Positions 1 through 9,367 of a stretch of 15,236 nucleotides of DNA are shown here, one piece after another. The stretch comes from Corinectria fuckeliana (taxonomy: Eukaryota; Ascomycota; Sordariomycetes; Hypocreales; Nectriaceae): assembly GCA_019137255.1 (NCBI GenBank), contig WPDH01000168.1, positions 1-15,236 on the forward strand, given 5' to 3'. Each line of letters opens with the position of its first letter. The stretch's first letter is position 1. Both the position numbers and the translations under genes were made by a program. The notes under the pieces are model-generated. The model saw nothing but the letters and a program-made list of their open reading frames with translations. It ran no database searches and was not told where the DNA came from.

Positions 1-690
1 TATAAGAGTAAGTTTTTTTACTATAAATCTACTATATATTTAAGCTAACCTTATTTAGGCTAAGAGAAAAAGATAAGCTAAGATAAAAAGTATTACTACT
101 TTAAGAGAGAAGTTTACTACTTTAGTAAGAGTAGTATAAGCTATCTCTTATTTTATATATATTATATAAATAAGTAAAAATAGTATAGTAGGTTTTTACT
201 AAGACTAGGTAAATACTATAATAAGTAGCTATATAGCTTATACTTATATATATAAAATATATAAAGCCTTACTATTTACTACTATTATTACTACTTAAGC
301 CCTAAGTAAGAAGAGTAATATAAATATATAAGGTTAAGTAGTAAGTAGTAAAAGTGTAAGTTTAAAATAAGTTTATAAGTTAGTATTATAAGCTTAAAAG
401 ATTTTAATAGAGGGTTAAAAGATTTAATTAGAAATAATAGCTATTATAATTAGGCTAGTTTTTTACTTTTTATAGCTTTTTCTAAGTGTATTTTATACTT
501 TTTATAAGAGGGGTAAAAAGCACTTAGTATAATAGTATACTATTCTTATTATAAGACTATAAACTTAATTATAGTTACTATAGATTTATAAGGCTAGCTT
601 ATAATATAAGATAATATATTAGCTTAAAAACTACTAAGTAAGTAATTATATAGTTTTACACTTTAATAGTTAGAGTTTAAACTTATATTA
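1..690 (-). pseudogene. Probable 3' end of the interrupted LINE (ORF2 tail and 3' UTR)
   Basis: This flank lies left of the Gypsy 5' LTR. The LINE ORF2 at 8246-11374 (- strand) is cut off by the Gypsy 3' LTR before its expected last 40-60 codons. Reading the - strand here from about 688 to 577, in the same codon phase as ORF2, gives a short stretch (around FKLI-YLI---SLIN) that resembles the usual LINE ORF2 tail before a hydrophobic Gly-Leu motif; a stop cluster follows at 582-575. Below that no coding signal was recognised, which would fit a 3' UTR. The stretch is very AT-rich. That this is the continuation of the LINE is an inference from position and phase; the sequence match itself is weak. 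Confidence 0.35.
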
Positions 691-900
691 GTAATTATAA
701 TAGTTAGTACTAACTCTATTAATACCTAATATAAGCCTTTAGGGCTTAACCTTAAGGCTTGCCTAAATAGTAAGCTAACAGCCCTTTTAAGAATACTAGA
801 TAAGCACTTACTAAATACTTATTAAGTAGAAGCTTTATAATATACTAATACCTACCTTTATAATCTTTATATTTACACCCTAGTGAGACTAACTCTTATA
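691..900 (+). repeat. 5' LTR of the Gypsy element
   Basis: A 210-bp direct repeat that aligns without gaps to 8036-8245. By eye there are 15 differences, all transitions (C/T or A/G). It begins GTAATTATAATAG and ends CTCTTATA, where the other copy ends CTCTTACA, so a terminal CA was probably lost here. The 5' edge is uncertain by 1-2 bases because an expected TG start is not visible in either copy. The LTR keeps more G and C (for example CCTTTAGGGCTTAACC) than surrounding DNA. Promoter elements could not be placed with confidence. Confidence 0.92.
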
Positions 901-993
901 ATCCTTCTACTTTTATACCTTACCTAGGTTACTAGTATATAACATAAAATAAGAGGTTATATAAGATCCCCTGTAAAGCATAGTAAGCGCGTA
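901..993 (+). other. Leader between 5' LTR and gag (primer-binding site expected)
   Basis: This is where a primer-binding site should lie, directly after the LTR end at 900. The first bases (ATCCTTCTAC) do not let me name a priming tRNA, and RIP may have altered the site. From about 961 the sequence becomes richer in GC and has a GCGCG at 987-991, unusual in this window. Confidence 0.4.
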
Positions 994-2480
994 ATAAGTA
1001 TAAGACGACTATTAATAATAATAAACAAACTTACACCTACTAATCAGGTAGAGAAAGAGATTAATCTAATTAATACCCTTCTTGCGGAGGAGAGACCCTC
1101 TTAGGAAATACCTTTTATGCTAGACCTTATACTAGGCTAAGAGGCGTCACTAGGAAGAACACTCTCTCTCTTATGTGAAGCTAGGTTATAATAAGTGCTA
1201 AGAGAGGACTTAAAGACTACTTATAGAGATTATAATCTTAACAGGGGAGAAACCCTAATATTAGATATATATAATAATAATAAAGACTAATTATCTATAT
1301 AATTCTAATTATATATAAGATAATAATCCTAATTAAGAACCTTCTTAGAATACTATTACTAAGTAATTAGCCCTAAGAAAGATATTTTAAACCTTTAGGA
1401 ATTAGTCTTAATAATAGTATCTTAATAAGAAGAGGATTATAAAATATAAGAGGAAGATTATTAATTTTAGGAATAGCTACTTAAAAAGCTAGCTATAAAA
1501 TCTAGTAGTAATAAGCTAAAAGAGTATAAAAAACTATCTTAATACTCTTATAAGTCTCTTAAGAAAGATATAATAAGCGTATAAATTAATAATTAGATTT
1601 ATACTATATAGTTAGTAAATAATATATAAGAATTTATAACTTATTACTAGAAAATACTTTAGTTAACTACCTATCTCTTTAAAATCCTACAGATAGAATA
1701 AAAAGACTACTTAAGTGCTATATAAGACCTCTTATAGTTAGACTTTATAAACTTTATAAGAAGACTATATATAGATCTAAAATAGCAAGTAATTAAACTA
1801 TAGGAAAACCTTACTTACCTCTAATAAGATATAAGATAGTTACTAATAAACTACTTTAATATATAAAGATTAATTTATAACTCTCTTAGCACTAAGAAGC
1901 CTAAGAAAGATAAGATCTTAATATACTAATACTATTATAGATTATAAACTAGAGTTAAGAAGGAGCTTTAGAGACTATAAATAGACATCCTAAAGGTAAG
2001 AAAGCTAGCCTAGAAAGCTTAATAGTAATAATAACATCTTAAAGGTAATAACCACTTAAGAAGTAATAGCTAGAAGAGGAGCAGCTTTACTAACACTTAG
2101 GAGGGTTTATAAAAGACCTAAATAACAGACTGTTAGACCCGCCCTCTAAGCAAGTTAAGAACTTAAAATACTAATAAGTTAACTAATAGAGGACTCTAGC
2201 CAGCTAGTAATAATAGATAATAAGTAGCAGATAACTACTTATTAAGTTAGTTTCTTAGAGGGATTACCTATTATAATTATAATAAAAAAGAATACTATAC
2301 TTTAAATTATAAGGCACCCTAAAGAACTATAAGGCAGTTAAATAAAGGAAAGGCTACTTAAGATATAGCTACTATATAGGCTATTACAGCCTATCTTAAG
2401 AATATTAACTTATTAGAAAACAAGTAGGTATAAGAATAATTACTACACCTCTTATACTAAAACCTAAGCTAGTGCTAATT
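994..2480 (+). pseudogene. gag: Gag (nucleocapsid) pseudogene with CCHC zinc knuckle
   Basis: Structural capsid/nucleocapsid protein of the Gypsy element. It reads in one frame (codons starting at positions 1 mod 3) from about 994 to 2480, roughly 490 codons, a usual Gag length. The start is a guess: the ATA codons at 994 and 1000 are likely former ATGs. The first 85 codons are well preserved and acidic/basic mixed (LLAEERPS at about 1078). The decisive evidence is a zinc knuckle at 2269-2310 with exact C-x2-C-x4-H-x4-C spacing, in which every Cys (TGT) is now Tyr (TAT) and the His (CAC) is now Tyr (TAC). A Gln/Asn/Ser-rich linker precedes it. Stops are TAA/TAG throughout. Pol follows in the frame one base back (-1), overlapping at about 2430-2480, which suggests the intact element used frameshifting. 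Confidence 0.8.
2269..2310 (+). other. CCHC zinc knuckle of Gag, all ligands mutated
   Basis: Fourteen codons reading YYNYNKKEYYTLNY. Positions 1, 4 and 14 are TAT where TGT is expected, and position 9 is TAC where CAC is expected, giving C-x2-C-x4-H-x4-C after reversing C-to-T changes on either strand. The spacing is exact for a retroviral-type nucleic-acid-binding knuckle. This fixes the Gag reading frame. Confidence 0.85.
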
Positions 2481-2800
2481 AAAGTAATTATATAAGGTAG
2501 GGTGCTTATTATATAAGTGTTTACTAAAAAAGAAGTTAAGATAAATATAAATACTTATATATAAGTTAACCTTATTAGCTAATAACTAGTATAAAAGTTA
2601 AGTCTTAAGTCTAATCTAGATTAGAAGGTACTAAACCTAGCCAGCTTTAATAGAATAATCACTCTTCTCTTACTAGCCTACTAGCTAACCTTCTTCCTAC
2701 TAAATCACTAAGAGTTTCCTAAGAAAGTAAGAAAGCTATTTATAAAAGTATAACACCTAAAAAGAGCTAGTAACTTACTTTTATCTACTTAAGTGATAAG
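2463..2800 (+). other. Retropepsin-like protease segment of pol
   Basis: Frame 0-mod-3 codons read LVLIKVII near 2472 and then NT-x-x-x-VNLIS at 2550-2579. The register fits the D-[ST]-G-A-x-x-N-[FL]-I-S signature of Gypsy aspartic proteases, with Asp now Asn. The Gly position is TAT, which is not a simple RIP product of a Gly codon, so the active-site assignment is less sure than the other pol domains. Confidence 0.55.
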
Positions 2801-3159
2801 AGAAGAAGATATTATAATTAACACCTAAATATATATATAGACTTATAAACTTATTTCAGTCTAAGACCTCACATTCTTTATAAAAGGCTTAGTAGAAGAT
2901 AATAAAAAGGCATTTATTATATATATTAATAGTATACTATTACTAAATAAGCAGCTAATACCTGTTCTAGAAGAGGATTTAGAGGAATAAGAAGATAATA
3001 TCTTACTAGCTAAACTAGAGTTAGAAAGAGAAACCTTTAGTAAGAAAGTATTAAAAACTTTACTACTACTAGAAGAGGTAAAACACTTAATTAACTTATA
3101 ACTAGAGAGGAAACCTCTACTAGAATAAACATATTCTACTAATAAGAAGTAAGCTTAAG

Positions 3160-3720
3160 TTATTTATAAATATATTACTAAGAATATAACAAATAGTTAG
3201 ATTAGACATTCTATAAGTAAAGCTAGTATACTTATTCTTTTTATACTAAAGAAGAATAGAGAAATCTAGATTTGTGTAAACTATAAAGGCCTTAATACTA
3301 TTATAGTGAAAAACTATTATCTATTACTATTAATTAGTAATCTATTAGATTAATTATCTAAGGCAAAATAAATCTTAAAGATTAATATTTATAATATATA
3401 TTACTATATCTAGATTAAGCTAGACAACTAGTAGAAAACTATATTTTATATAAGATATAGTCACTTTAAATATACTATTATACTATTTAGATTAACTAAT
3501 ACCCCAGCTATATTCTAAGTATATATTTATTAAGCACTTGCTAAGTTACTAAATACTTACTGTATTATATACCTAGATAATATTATTATATACTTAAAAA
3601 CTAGAGAATAGTATACTAAGAATATTAAAAAGGTACTTTACAAACTGTAAAGCTTCTAACTATATATTAAGCTATTAAAATATATATTCTACTAATAGGA
3701 AGTTAAGTTTTTAAGGTATA
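3160..3720 (+). other. Reverse transcriptase core of pol
   Basis: The segment runs from IRHSISKA and FILKKNREI (about 3205-3265) through CVNYKGLN, VKNYYLLLLIS, RYSHFKYT, RLTNTPA, ALAKLL and IIYLDNIIIY. These are the standard Ty3/Gypsy RT blocks in correct order and spacing. The catalytic box at 3570-3581 is YLDN: the first Asp (GAT 3576-3578) survives and the second has become Asn (AAT 3579-3581), so the enzyme would be inactive even without the stops. Confidence 0.93.
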
Positions 3721-4009
3721 TTATTACCTAGAAGAAGTTAAAAATAAACCCTTTTAAAGTCTGTGTAATTACTAAGTAGCTAATACTAAAGAATATTAAA
3801 AATATTTAAGTTTTTTAAGGATTTTATAACTTCTACTAGAAGTTTATTATAAAGTACTTTAGAATTACCACTCTCTTAACAGCCTAGCTAAAATAAGATA
3901 AAAAGGCTAAAAAGTTTTAATAAGAAGAGAAGGAGAAAATAGTATTTTAAACTCTTAAGTGCGTATTCTACTTAGTAACTATTTTATAATATTAGGACCT
4001 TACTAAGTG

Positions 4010-4260
4010 TACACAAGTAGAAATAGACATATCCTTATAAGTGATCTTAGGGATCTTAATATAACTATTTAATAATTAATAGAGACTTATTACCTATATA
4101 TTATATAAGCTTATAGATATAGAGTAATAGTAGGGTATAAGATAATAAGAGCTATTAGCTATTATTAAAAGCCTTAAGTACTAAAGCTATTACCTGTTAA
4201 GACTTTTAGATAGGTTCTTTTTACTAACAGACTATATAACACTTAAGAGAGTAATTACTA
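4010..4260 (+). other. RNase H domain of pol
   Basis: At 4149 onward the pol frame reads ELLAIIKSLKY, then YYLLRLLDRFFLLTDYITLKR. This corresponds to the Gypsy RNase H block with the catalytic Glu (GAG 4149-4151) and the later Thr-Asp-His, whose Asp (GAC) is kept and whose His is now Tyr. It is in phase with the RT. Confidence 0.85.
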
Positions 4261-5039
4261 TACTAGTATAAGACCTTTAAGAAAGGCTTACTTATTAGGT
4301 GTATAAGTTAGCACTTTTTAACTTTAATATTAAATACTACCTTAGGATTTAAAACCTTACAGATAGACTATTAAGATATTTTAACTATATAAAGAGTGAG
4401 GTTAGCTATAATAATATATTACCTACTCTTATAATAAAGCTATAGATAGTTAAAGATTTGCTGCTAAATATATAACAAATAATTGCTAATATTAGAGGTA
4501 AGATAAAAACTATAAGAGTATATATATAAGTAGTATAAGTAAGTCTTAGAGACCCTATAAGATAATAAGTCTAAAAGAGGCACCTCTTACTTTAAACTCT
4601 CTAGGAAGACTAGGGAAGTTAGATATAAGAAGTGTCTATCTTTATAGTCACCTAAGCCTAGAGATAAGCAGGTATAACCTAAGAGTAGTTAGAGAATGCT
4701 TAGTAAGAAACAGCCTATTAAGAAAGCTAAGAGAACTCTACTAGAGCTAGAATTATTAATCTAGAGTAATATATCTTATGTTAAATTATAAGAGAGCTTA
4801 TAAAGGGCAAAACAGTATTCTTATTATAACTCTTACTATGCTTAGAAGAACTAGTTAGAGGACTATAAGCTAATAATTAGTTCTGTTAATAACAGTTAGT
4901 AAGAGTGTAATAAATAGCTAGTAAGCTAGGTTACTACTTTTATAATTAGAATAAAACCTTATTCTTTAAGAGCAGACTAGTAATTCTTATATAAGAGGTG
5001 TTAAGACTTAAAATCTTATACTAGCACTATAATAATCCT

Positions 5040-5700
5040 AGAGTAGGATATATAAGAACTATAAAGATATTAGAACTTATTAGCAGAAAGTTCTATTAGA
5101 ATAAGATTAGAAAAGATATAGCTAAGTATATAACTAGCTGCTAACTATACTAAGAGGTAAGAACCCTAAGGTATAAGCCTTATAGATATTTATAATCACT
5201 CCTAATACTATTACACTTATTCTAAGAAATTAGTATAAACTTTATTATAGGTTTACTAAATAGTATATAAGTAGATAGTAAGAAATATAATATGATTTTA
5301 GTAATTATATACTATATAATAAAATATATAATATTTATTTCTTATAAGAAGACTATAATAACAGCTTAATTAGTATAAGTACTCTATAAGTAGGTAGAAT
5401 ATAAGTTTAGAAGTCCTAAAGAGATTATAAGTAATAAAGATAAGCTTCTTATAAGCTAATTTTAGAAGGACCTTATAATTAAGAGGGTAACCTATTAGTA
5501 ACTATTTACTATATACTACTTATAGACTAATAGCTAGACAGAGAGAATAAACCAGGCTATAAAGAAATATCTATAAATTTACATAGAGAAGTCTCTTAAA
5601 AGATAGGCAGTATAATTACTAAAAGCAGAATTTATATATAATAATAGCTAATATAGTAGTATTAGTATATCTCTAATATAAGCCTTATATAAGTACTACC
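5040..5700 (+). other. Integrase domain of pol (HHCC and DD35E)
   Basis: An N-terminal zinc-binding region is seen at about 5043-5150 (KILELISRKFY, then a preserved Cys TGC at 5139 and Tyr for the next Cys). The catalytic core follows: ISINFIIGL, with the first Asp now Asn (AAC 5238-5240); IISNKDKLLIS, with the second Asp now Asn (AAT 5433-5435); and TERINQAIKKYL, with the Glu kept (GAG 5541-5543). The last two are separated by exactly 35 codons. AEFIYNNS follows. Two of three catalytic acids are lost. Confidence 0.92.
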
Positions 5701-6109
5701 TAAGAGTAGTAAAGTATATACTATAACACTTAAAAACCACTATATAAGAAGTAACTAAGCATATTAAAACCCTTTACTAAGTGTGTAATAAGGCTTATAA
5801 GTGCTAGAAACAAGTGATAAAAGCCTAAGCTAAAAACTATAATAAAAGATATCTTAAATAGAAATACTAAGCAGGACAAGTAGTAGAACTATCTATATAT
5901 AACTTCTAATTTAAATATAAGAAATTAGTACCTAAGTTTATTTAGGTTATAATAGCTAAAAGAGTTAGAAAATAAGCTTATTAAGTTTACCTGCTAGAAT
6001 AATACTATAAGATATATAATATGTTTTTAGTCTTACTTATTAAACTATAGAAAAATATATATAAAACACTTAATAAACACTTAATAACTCTTTTAAAACT
6101 TAAAGAAGA

Positions 6110-6245
6110 AGAGAATAAGTAGAAAGTTAAAAAAATTATTATAAATAAGAAAATAAGAGAGGAAATCTTCTACTTAGTAAAATAGATAAGATAGCTAGTA
6201 GAATATAATACTTAGAAACTTATAATTCACTTAGAAAACATAATA
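6110..6245 (+). other. Chromodomain at the C terminus of pol
   Basis: In the pol frame the end reads KVKKIIINKKIREEIFYLVK, then stop-IR-stop-LVEYNT-stop-K, then IHLEN. After allowing Trp for the TAG codons this has the chromodomain signature (FYLVKW-x-G-[WY]-P-x-x-x-NTWEP---LEN). It marks the element as a chromovirus. In such elements the chromodomain steers integration toward heterochromatin, which suits an AT-rich repeat block. Confidence 0.85.
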
Positions 6246-6269
6246 AAAGTAGTATAGTAATATTACTAA

Positions 6270-7330
6270 TAACAAAAGTATATATATAAAAAATAGAATA
6301 ATAAGAATCTCTAATAATAGGTAAAAACCTAATAATAACTAGATAATAAATACTTACCCTCTTCTAACCTAAATATAAACTTAAATAACTAAACTGCTAA
6401 AACCCTAAATAAAAGCCACTTAAAAACTATAAAAGAAACTAGACTGTAAACTAAACTAATAACAAAAATTTAAGCCTAAAAAGAGATGTAATAAACCTAA
6501 CTACTATAATAAGGCTAGAATTCTTTCTCTTTCTTATTATTCTTCTTATTTTACTTTTAGTAAGCTTACTCCTAGAGTTATTTCTCCTTTAAGTGTTACT
6601 ACTTAGCTATAATATGCTCTGCCTTAGAATAGGTAAGAGCTTCTCTTTTAGGATCTTAGGTAAGTAGCTAGTAGCTATAAGAGGTGTAAGAAGAGGCGTA
6701 AAAAGAGGCTAAAAAATAGACTAAACTATAATAAGAAGAATCACTAAATGTGTTATTACTATATACTAAGCTCTTATTATTATAAGAACAGTTAGGAGCT
6801 AGTTAGTTATTATAGTAGAGAGGTGCTATACTTATAAAAGAAACAAATAGCTTAGAAGTCTTATTATTATAATACTAAATAATAAAGGCCTAAATAGCCT
6901 TAGAAAAATCATTAAGAAAAGTATAAGTAGAACTCTTATTAGACACCCTAATAGTAGGTATATACTTAGCGACTACTAGGGTATAAAAAGCTAATAATAG
7001 GAGTTAGAAGATAGAGTTATTATAGTAATATAAGAGTGTTATAAATACTAGTTAAGCCTGTAAAACTAACTAGTTCTCACAGTTAATTAAACTAAATTTA
7101 ACCTTAGTGTGTAAAGCTTAAATCTAGGTGAAAGTAACTACTTTCTAGTATATAAATAAATATATATTACTACTCTAAATATAAATACCTATAAGGTTCT
7201 TAGTAAACTTAATAAGGTTTTACTATATAGTAGTAATAGTATAAATAGTGTGGATAATATACTAGTAGCTAATAGTAGAAATACTCTCCTTCTTATTATT
7301 CTAGTTATAGTAAGAAAGGTAGTAAAAGAA
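6270..7330 (-). pseudogene. Antisense open frame between pol and 3' LTR, function unknown
   Basis: On the - strand, codons starting at 1 mod 3 read as a protein-like frame of up to about 350 codons, convergent with pol and ending at a stop pair near 6262-6275. The best part (about 7190-6480) has few stops and a natural composition: KVKFSLIN, SNKSSTYTFLNDFSKAI, YYNNKTSKLFVSFISIAP, DPKREALTYSKAEHIIAK (6655-6602), then a basic NKKNNKKEKEF tail. The homologous copy at 13478-14241 keeps the same frame without gaps, which supports past coding. Upstream of 7330 the frame is unclear; another stretch near 7800-7500 looks coding in a different phase. I do not recognise the family. Antisense extra genes between pol and the 3' LTR are known from some plant Gypsy elements; whether this is comparable is inference. 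Confidence 0.6.
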
Positions 7331-8022
7331 GTTCTAGTACTATTATATTATAAGAACTAACTTAGTAAGAATCTATTATTATAAAATTAGTATAAGTGCT
7401 TATAGCTTACTAAGCACTTATAATATATACCTAGCTATATTACTTATTTAAGGCTTTATAGATAGTATAATAAGAAATAAGAGAACTATATATATAAGAA
7501 TATAAAAAGAAATAGTATTTCTGTTAGATATAATAAGAGTAAGAAATACTACTAGAAGGTATTCTAGAAAACTTCTTATCTAAGAAGAGAAAATTAATTT
7601 TAGCCTAAGTGTAAAACTTCTTTAGTATTATAGCTATAACTCTAAGAATTAATATTAGCATATAAGAGCTAAACACTTAGCAAGTAGGTAAAGATAATAT
7701 TAAGAGGGTAAGAACTAATTAAATAGAAAAACACAAAGTCAGAAGAGAAAACTAATATATTAACTATAGATAAAAGAGTTTTAAAAAAGGTTATAAAAAA
7801 GAGGGAATCTTAAACTTAGAGTAAATAAAACCCTAGAGTAAATATTTAGGGTGTAAAATAAGTAGGCTCTTATATAACAGTCTAATAACTACTTATATAA
7901 CACTTAGATTATAATAAACTTAATAACAGGCTATATTATTTCTACACAGTTAGTAAACTATTATATATATAAGAAAATAATAAACTTCCTCTTATAAAAA
8001 ATAACACCTTAGGATAAGGCTT
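7331..8022. other. Non-coding or undetermined 3' region of the Gypsy element
   Basis: The stretch between the antisense frame and the polypurine tract. Its first 160 bases are shared with the inverted copy at 13478-13640. It contains a 12-bp hairpin at 7391-7422. A - strand stretch around 7640-7500 (SYNTKEVLHLG and neighbours) looks weakly coding but in another phase from the antisense frame below it, so it may be an upstream exon, a separate gene or chance. Confidence 0.4.
7391..7422. repeat. 12-bp inverted repeat (hairpin) in the Gypsy 3' region
   Basis: TATAAGTGCTTA (7391-7402) and its exact reverse complement TAAGCACTTATA (7411-7422) are separated by 8 bases. The homologous copy has the same structure at 13548-13579, where one arm carries two RIP-type changes. 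The role is unknown. Confidence 0.6.
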
Positions 8023-8036
8023 AGAGAGAGAGAGAG
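8023..8036 (+). other. Polypurine tract
   Basis: An uninterrupted AG repeat (seven AG units) directly abuts the start of the 3' LTR. This is the expected position of the plus-strand primer in LTR retrotransposons. The last G may belong to the LTR, whose exact first base is unsure. Confidence 0.75.
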
Positions 8037-8245
8037 TAATTATAATAGTTAGTACTAACTTTATTAACACTTAATATAAGCCTTTAGGGCTTAACCTTAG
8101 GGCTCACTTAAATAGTAAGCTAGTAGCCCCTTTAAGAATACTAGATAAGCACTTGCTAAATACTTATTAAGTGAAAGCTTTATAATATACTAATACCTAC
8201 CTTTATAATCTCTATATTTACACCCTAGTGAGACTAACTCTTACA
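8036..8245 (+). repeat. 3' LTR of the Gypsy element
   Basis: The 210-bp partner of 691-900, ungapped, with 15 transition differences. It ends CTCTTACA, keeping the canonical CA. Immediately after it, LINE ORF2 coding sequence begins on the - strand, so 8245/8246 is taken as the insertion boundary. Confidence 0.92.
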
Positions 8246-8293
8246 GTTTTAAGATAGGTTTATTAAGTATTTTTATTATTTAGTATATTTAGA

Positions 8294-8344
8294 GTAAAAA
8301 ATAGTAATATATTTAGGTGTTTTTTTACTAGTCTTATATAAGTA
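8294..8344 (-). other. C-terminal Cys/His motif of LINE ORF2
   Basis: The - strand reads Y-L-Y-K-T-S-K-K-T-P-K-Y-I-T-I-F-Y. Taking TAC/TAT as former TGC/TGT or CAC/CAT gives C-x-C-x8-H-x4-C, the motif found near the end of many fungal and arthropod LINE ORF2 proteins. It is preceded by TGKISFKSFLF, a typical block. Confidence 0.75.
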
Positions 8345-9355
8345 TTATAGTAAAAGTATATTAGGTATATATCTCTAAAAGAGAAAGCTTTTAAAACTAA
8401 TTTTTCCTGTTTATAATTATATAAGTATTAAGCTTTAATATTTATTAAGGTCTTAGTATAAGTGTAAAGCTTTTTTATTATTAGTAAGAGAGTAAGCTTT
8501 AGCTAGTTTAAGTTAATTAGTCTTTTAGTACTCTCTTACTTTATCTTAAAGTTAAGTTTACTATATAGTCTATTTAAAAAGAGTGTAAGCTTTTATTACT
8601 ACTAATATTAATTTACGCTTTTTATAAGAAAGCTAGCTTTTAAGCTAATTTTTAACTTCTTATTATAGTTACTATTATAGTTTTTACTACTACTTATAGT
8701 AAATCTACCTTAAAGCTATAATAGTAGCAGTCTTAATAAGCTAAGTAGTATTTTATCTCTTAGTATAACTATAAAATTAAGCAGCTAGTTTGTTAAGGTA
8801 AATATTAAGAGGGGGGATAACTAGTTTTATCTCTAGTAGGCAAGTAAGTATAGCTTTATAAGCTTTTACTATTATATATAAGTTTTAAGTCTATTTTAAT
8901 ATAAGTGCTTATATAATACCTTAAGGCTTACTATTAAAAGCTGTTAAGATATAGTAAGCTCTTATATTATAAACTATAGTAAAATAGATAACTTATATAT
9001 AAATTAACTTTACTTTTTTAAGGCTAACCTCTTATATACTTATAGTAATTATAGTAAGAGCCTAGTATTAACACTTAAGTTTCTTTTTAAGATAGTTTAT
9101 ATATAAGCCTTATAGTAGTTTATAATAAAGAAAAAGTCTAAAAAACCTATAGGTTTAAGTAGGCTATACTATTAAGTCTCTAAGTTAGATTTACATTTAG
9201 TTTATTATATATTTATAAGTAAAGTAGAAAAGTTACACTTTATTTAGTTCTTAGGTTATACTGTTTATTTAGGCCTAATTATTATATATTTTCTATATAA
9301 TCTTAAGTTAGGTTTAAGTCTCTTTTATATTATAGCTAAATACTAGCAGGTTTAT

Positions 9356-9367
9356 ATTATTTATAAA
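9356..9367 (-). other. RT active-site box of LINE ORF2 (FADD now FINN)
   Basis: Codons TTT ATA AAT AAT on the - strand, followed by INLLVFS. They align with F-A-D-D-T-N-L-L of Tad-like LINEs. Both catalytic Asp codons are now Asn (GAT to AAT), and Ala is now Ile by two transitions. Confidence 0.85.

Larger units (their letters stand above)
2430..6257 (+). pseudogene. pol: Pol polyprotein pseudogene (PR-RT-RNaseH-IN-chromodomain)
   Basis: Enzymatic polyprotein of the chromovirus, readable in one frame (codons starting at 0 mod 3) for about 1275 codons, normal for Gypsy pol. Domains in order: protease-like around 2463-2800 (NLIS after a degraded active site at 2550-2560); reverse transcriptase about 3160-3720 with CVNYKGLN and the active-site box YLDN at 3570-3581 (second Asp of YLDD now Asn); RNase H about 4010-4260 with ELLAIIKSLKY and LLTDY; integrase about 5040-5700 with a degraded HHCC region and DD35E core; chromodomain about 6110-6245. 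Many TAA/TAG stops stand where Gln or Trp belong. No frameshift was needed anywhere to follow the domains. The end is set by the stop cluster at 6255-6260 just after the chromodomain. Confidence 0.93.
691..8245 (+). mobile_element. Ty3/Gypsy chromovirus, RIP-degraded, nearly full length
   Basis: A 7.55-kb LTR retrotransposon bounded by two 210-bp direct repeats. The internal order is leader, gag (CCHC knuckle), protease, reverse transcriptase, RNase H, integrase and chromodomain, which is the Ty3/Gypsy order with the C-terminal chromodomain of chromoviruses. A long segment (6258-8022) separates pol from the polypurine tract and carries an antisense open frame. Gag and pol can each be followed in a single frame for their whole length, so damage is by substitution; ATG, CAA, CAG, TGG, TGT and CAC codons have become ATA, TAA, TAG, TAG, TAT and TAC or TAT. 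It cannot transpose by itself. It appears to have inserted into a LINE ORF2. No clear target-site duplication was seen: the bases next to the left LTR do not match those after 8245. Confidence 0.93.

Noticed and set aside
2496..2550. Cys-containing stretch (GCLLYKC) as a possible second Gag zinc knuckle
   Set aside because: His and last Cys do not fall at the right spacing, and the next His position is Lys, not a RIP product of His.
8484..8540. A 12-bp inverted repeat (AGTAAGAGAGTA ... TACTCTCTTACT, 8483-8494 and 8529-8540)
   Set aside because: It lies within LINE ORF2 coding sequence and no second copy was seen; in DNA this AT-rich such pairs are expected by chance.
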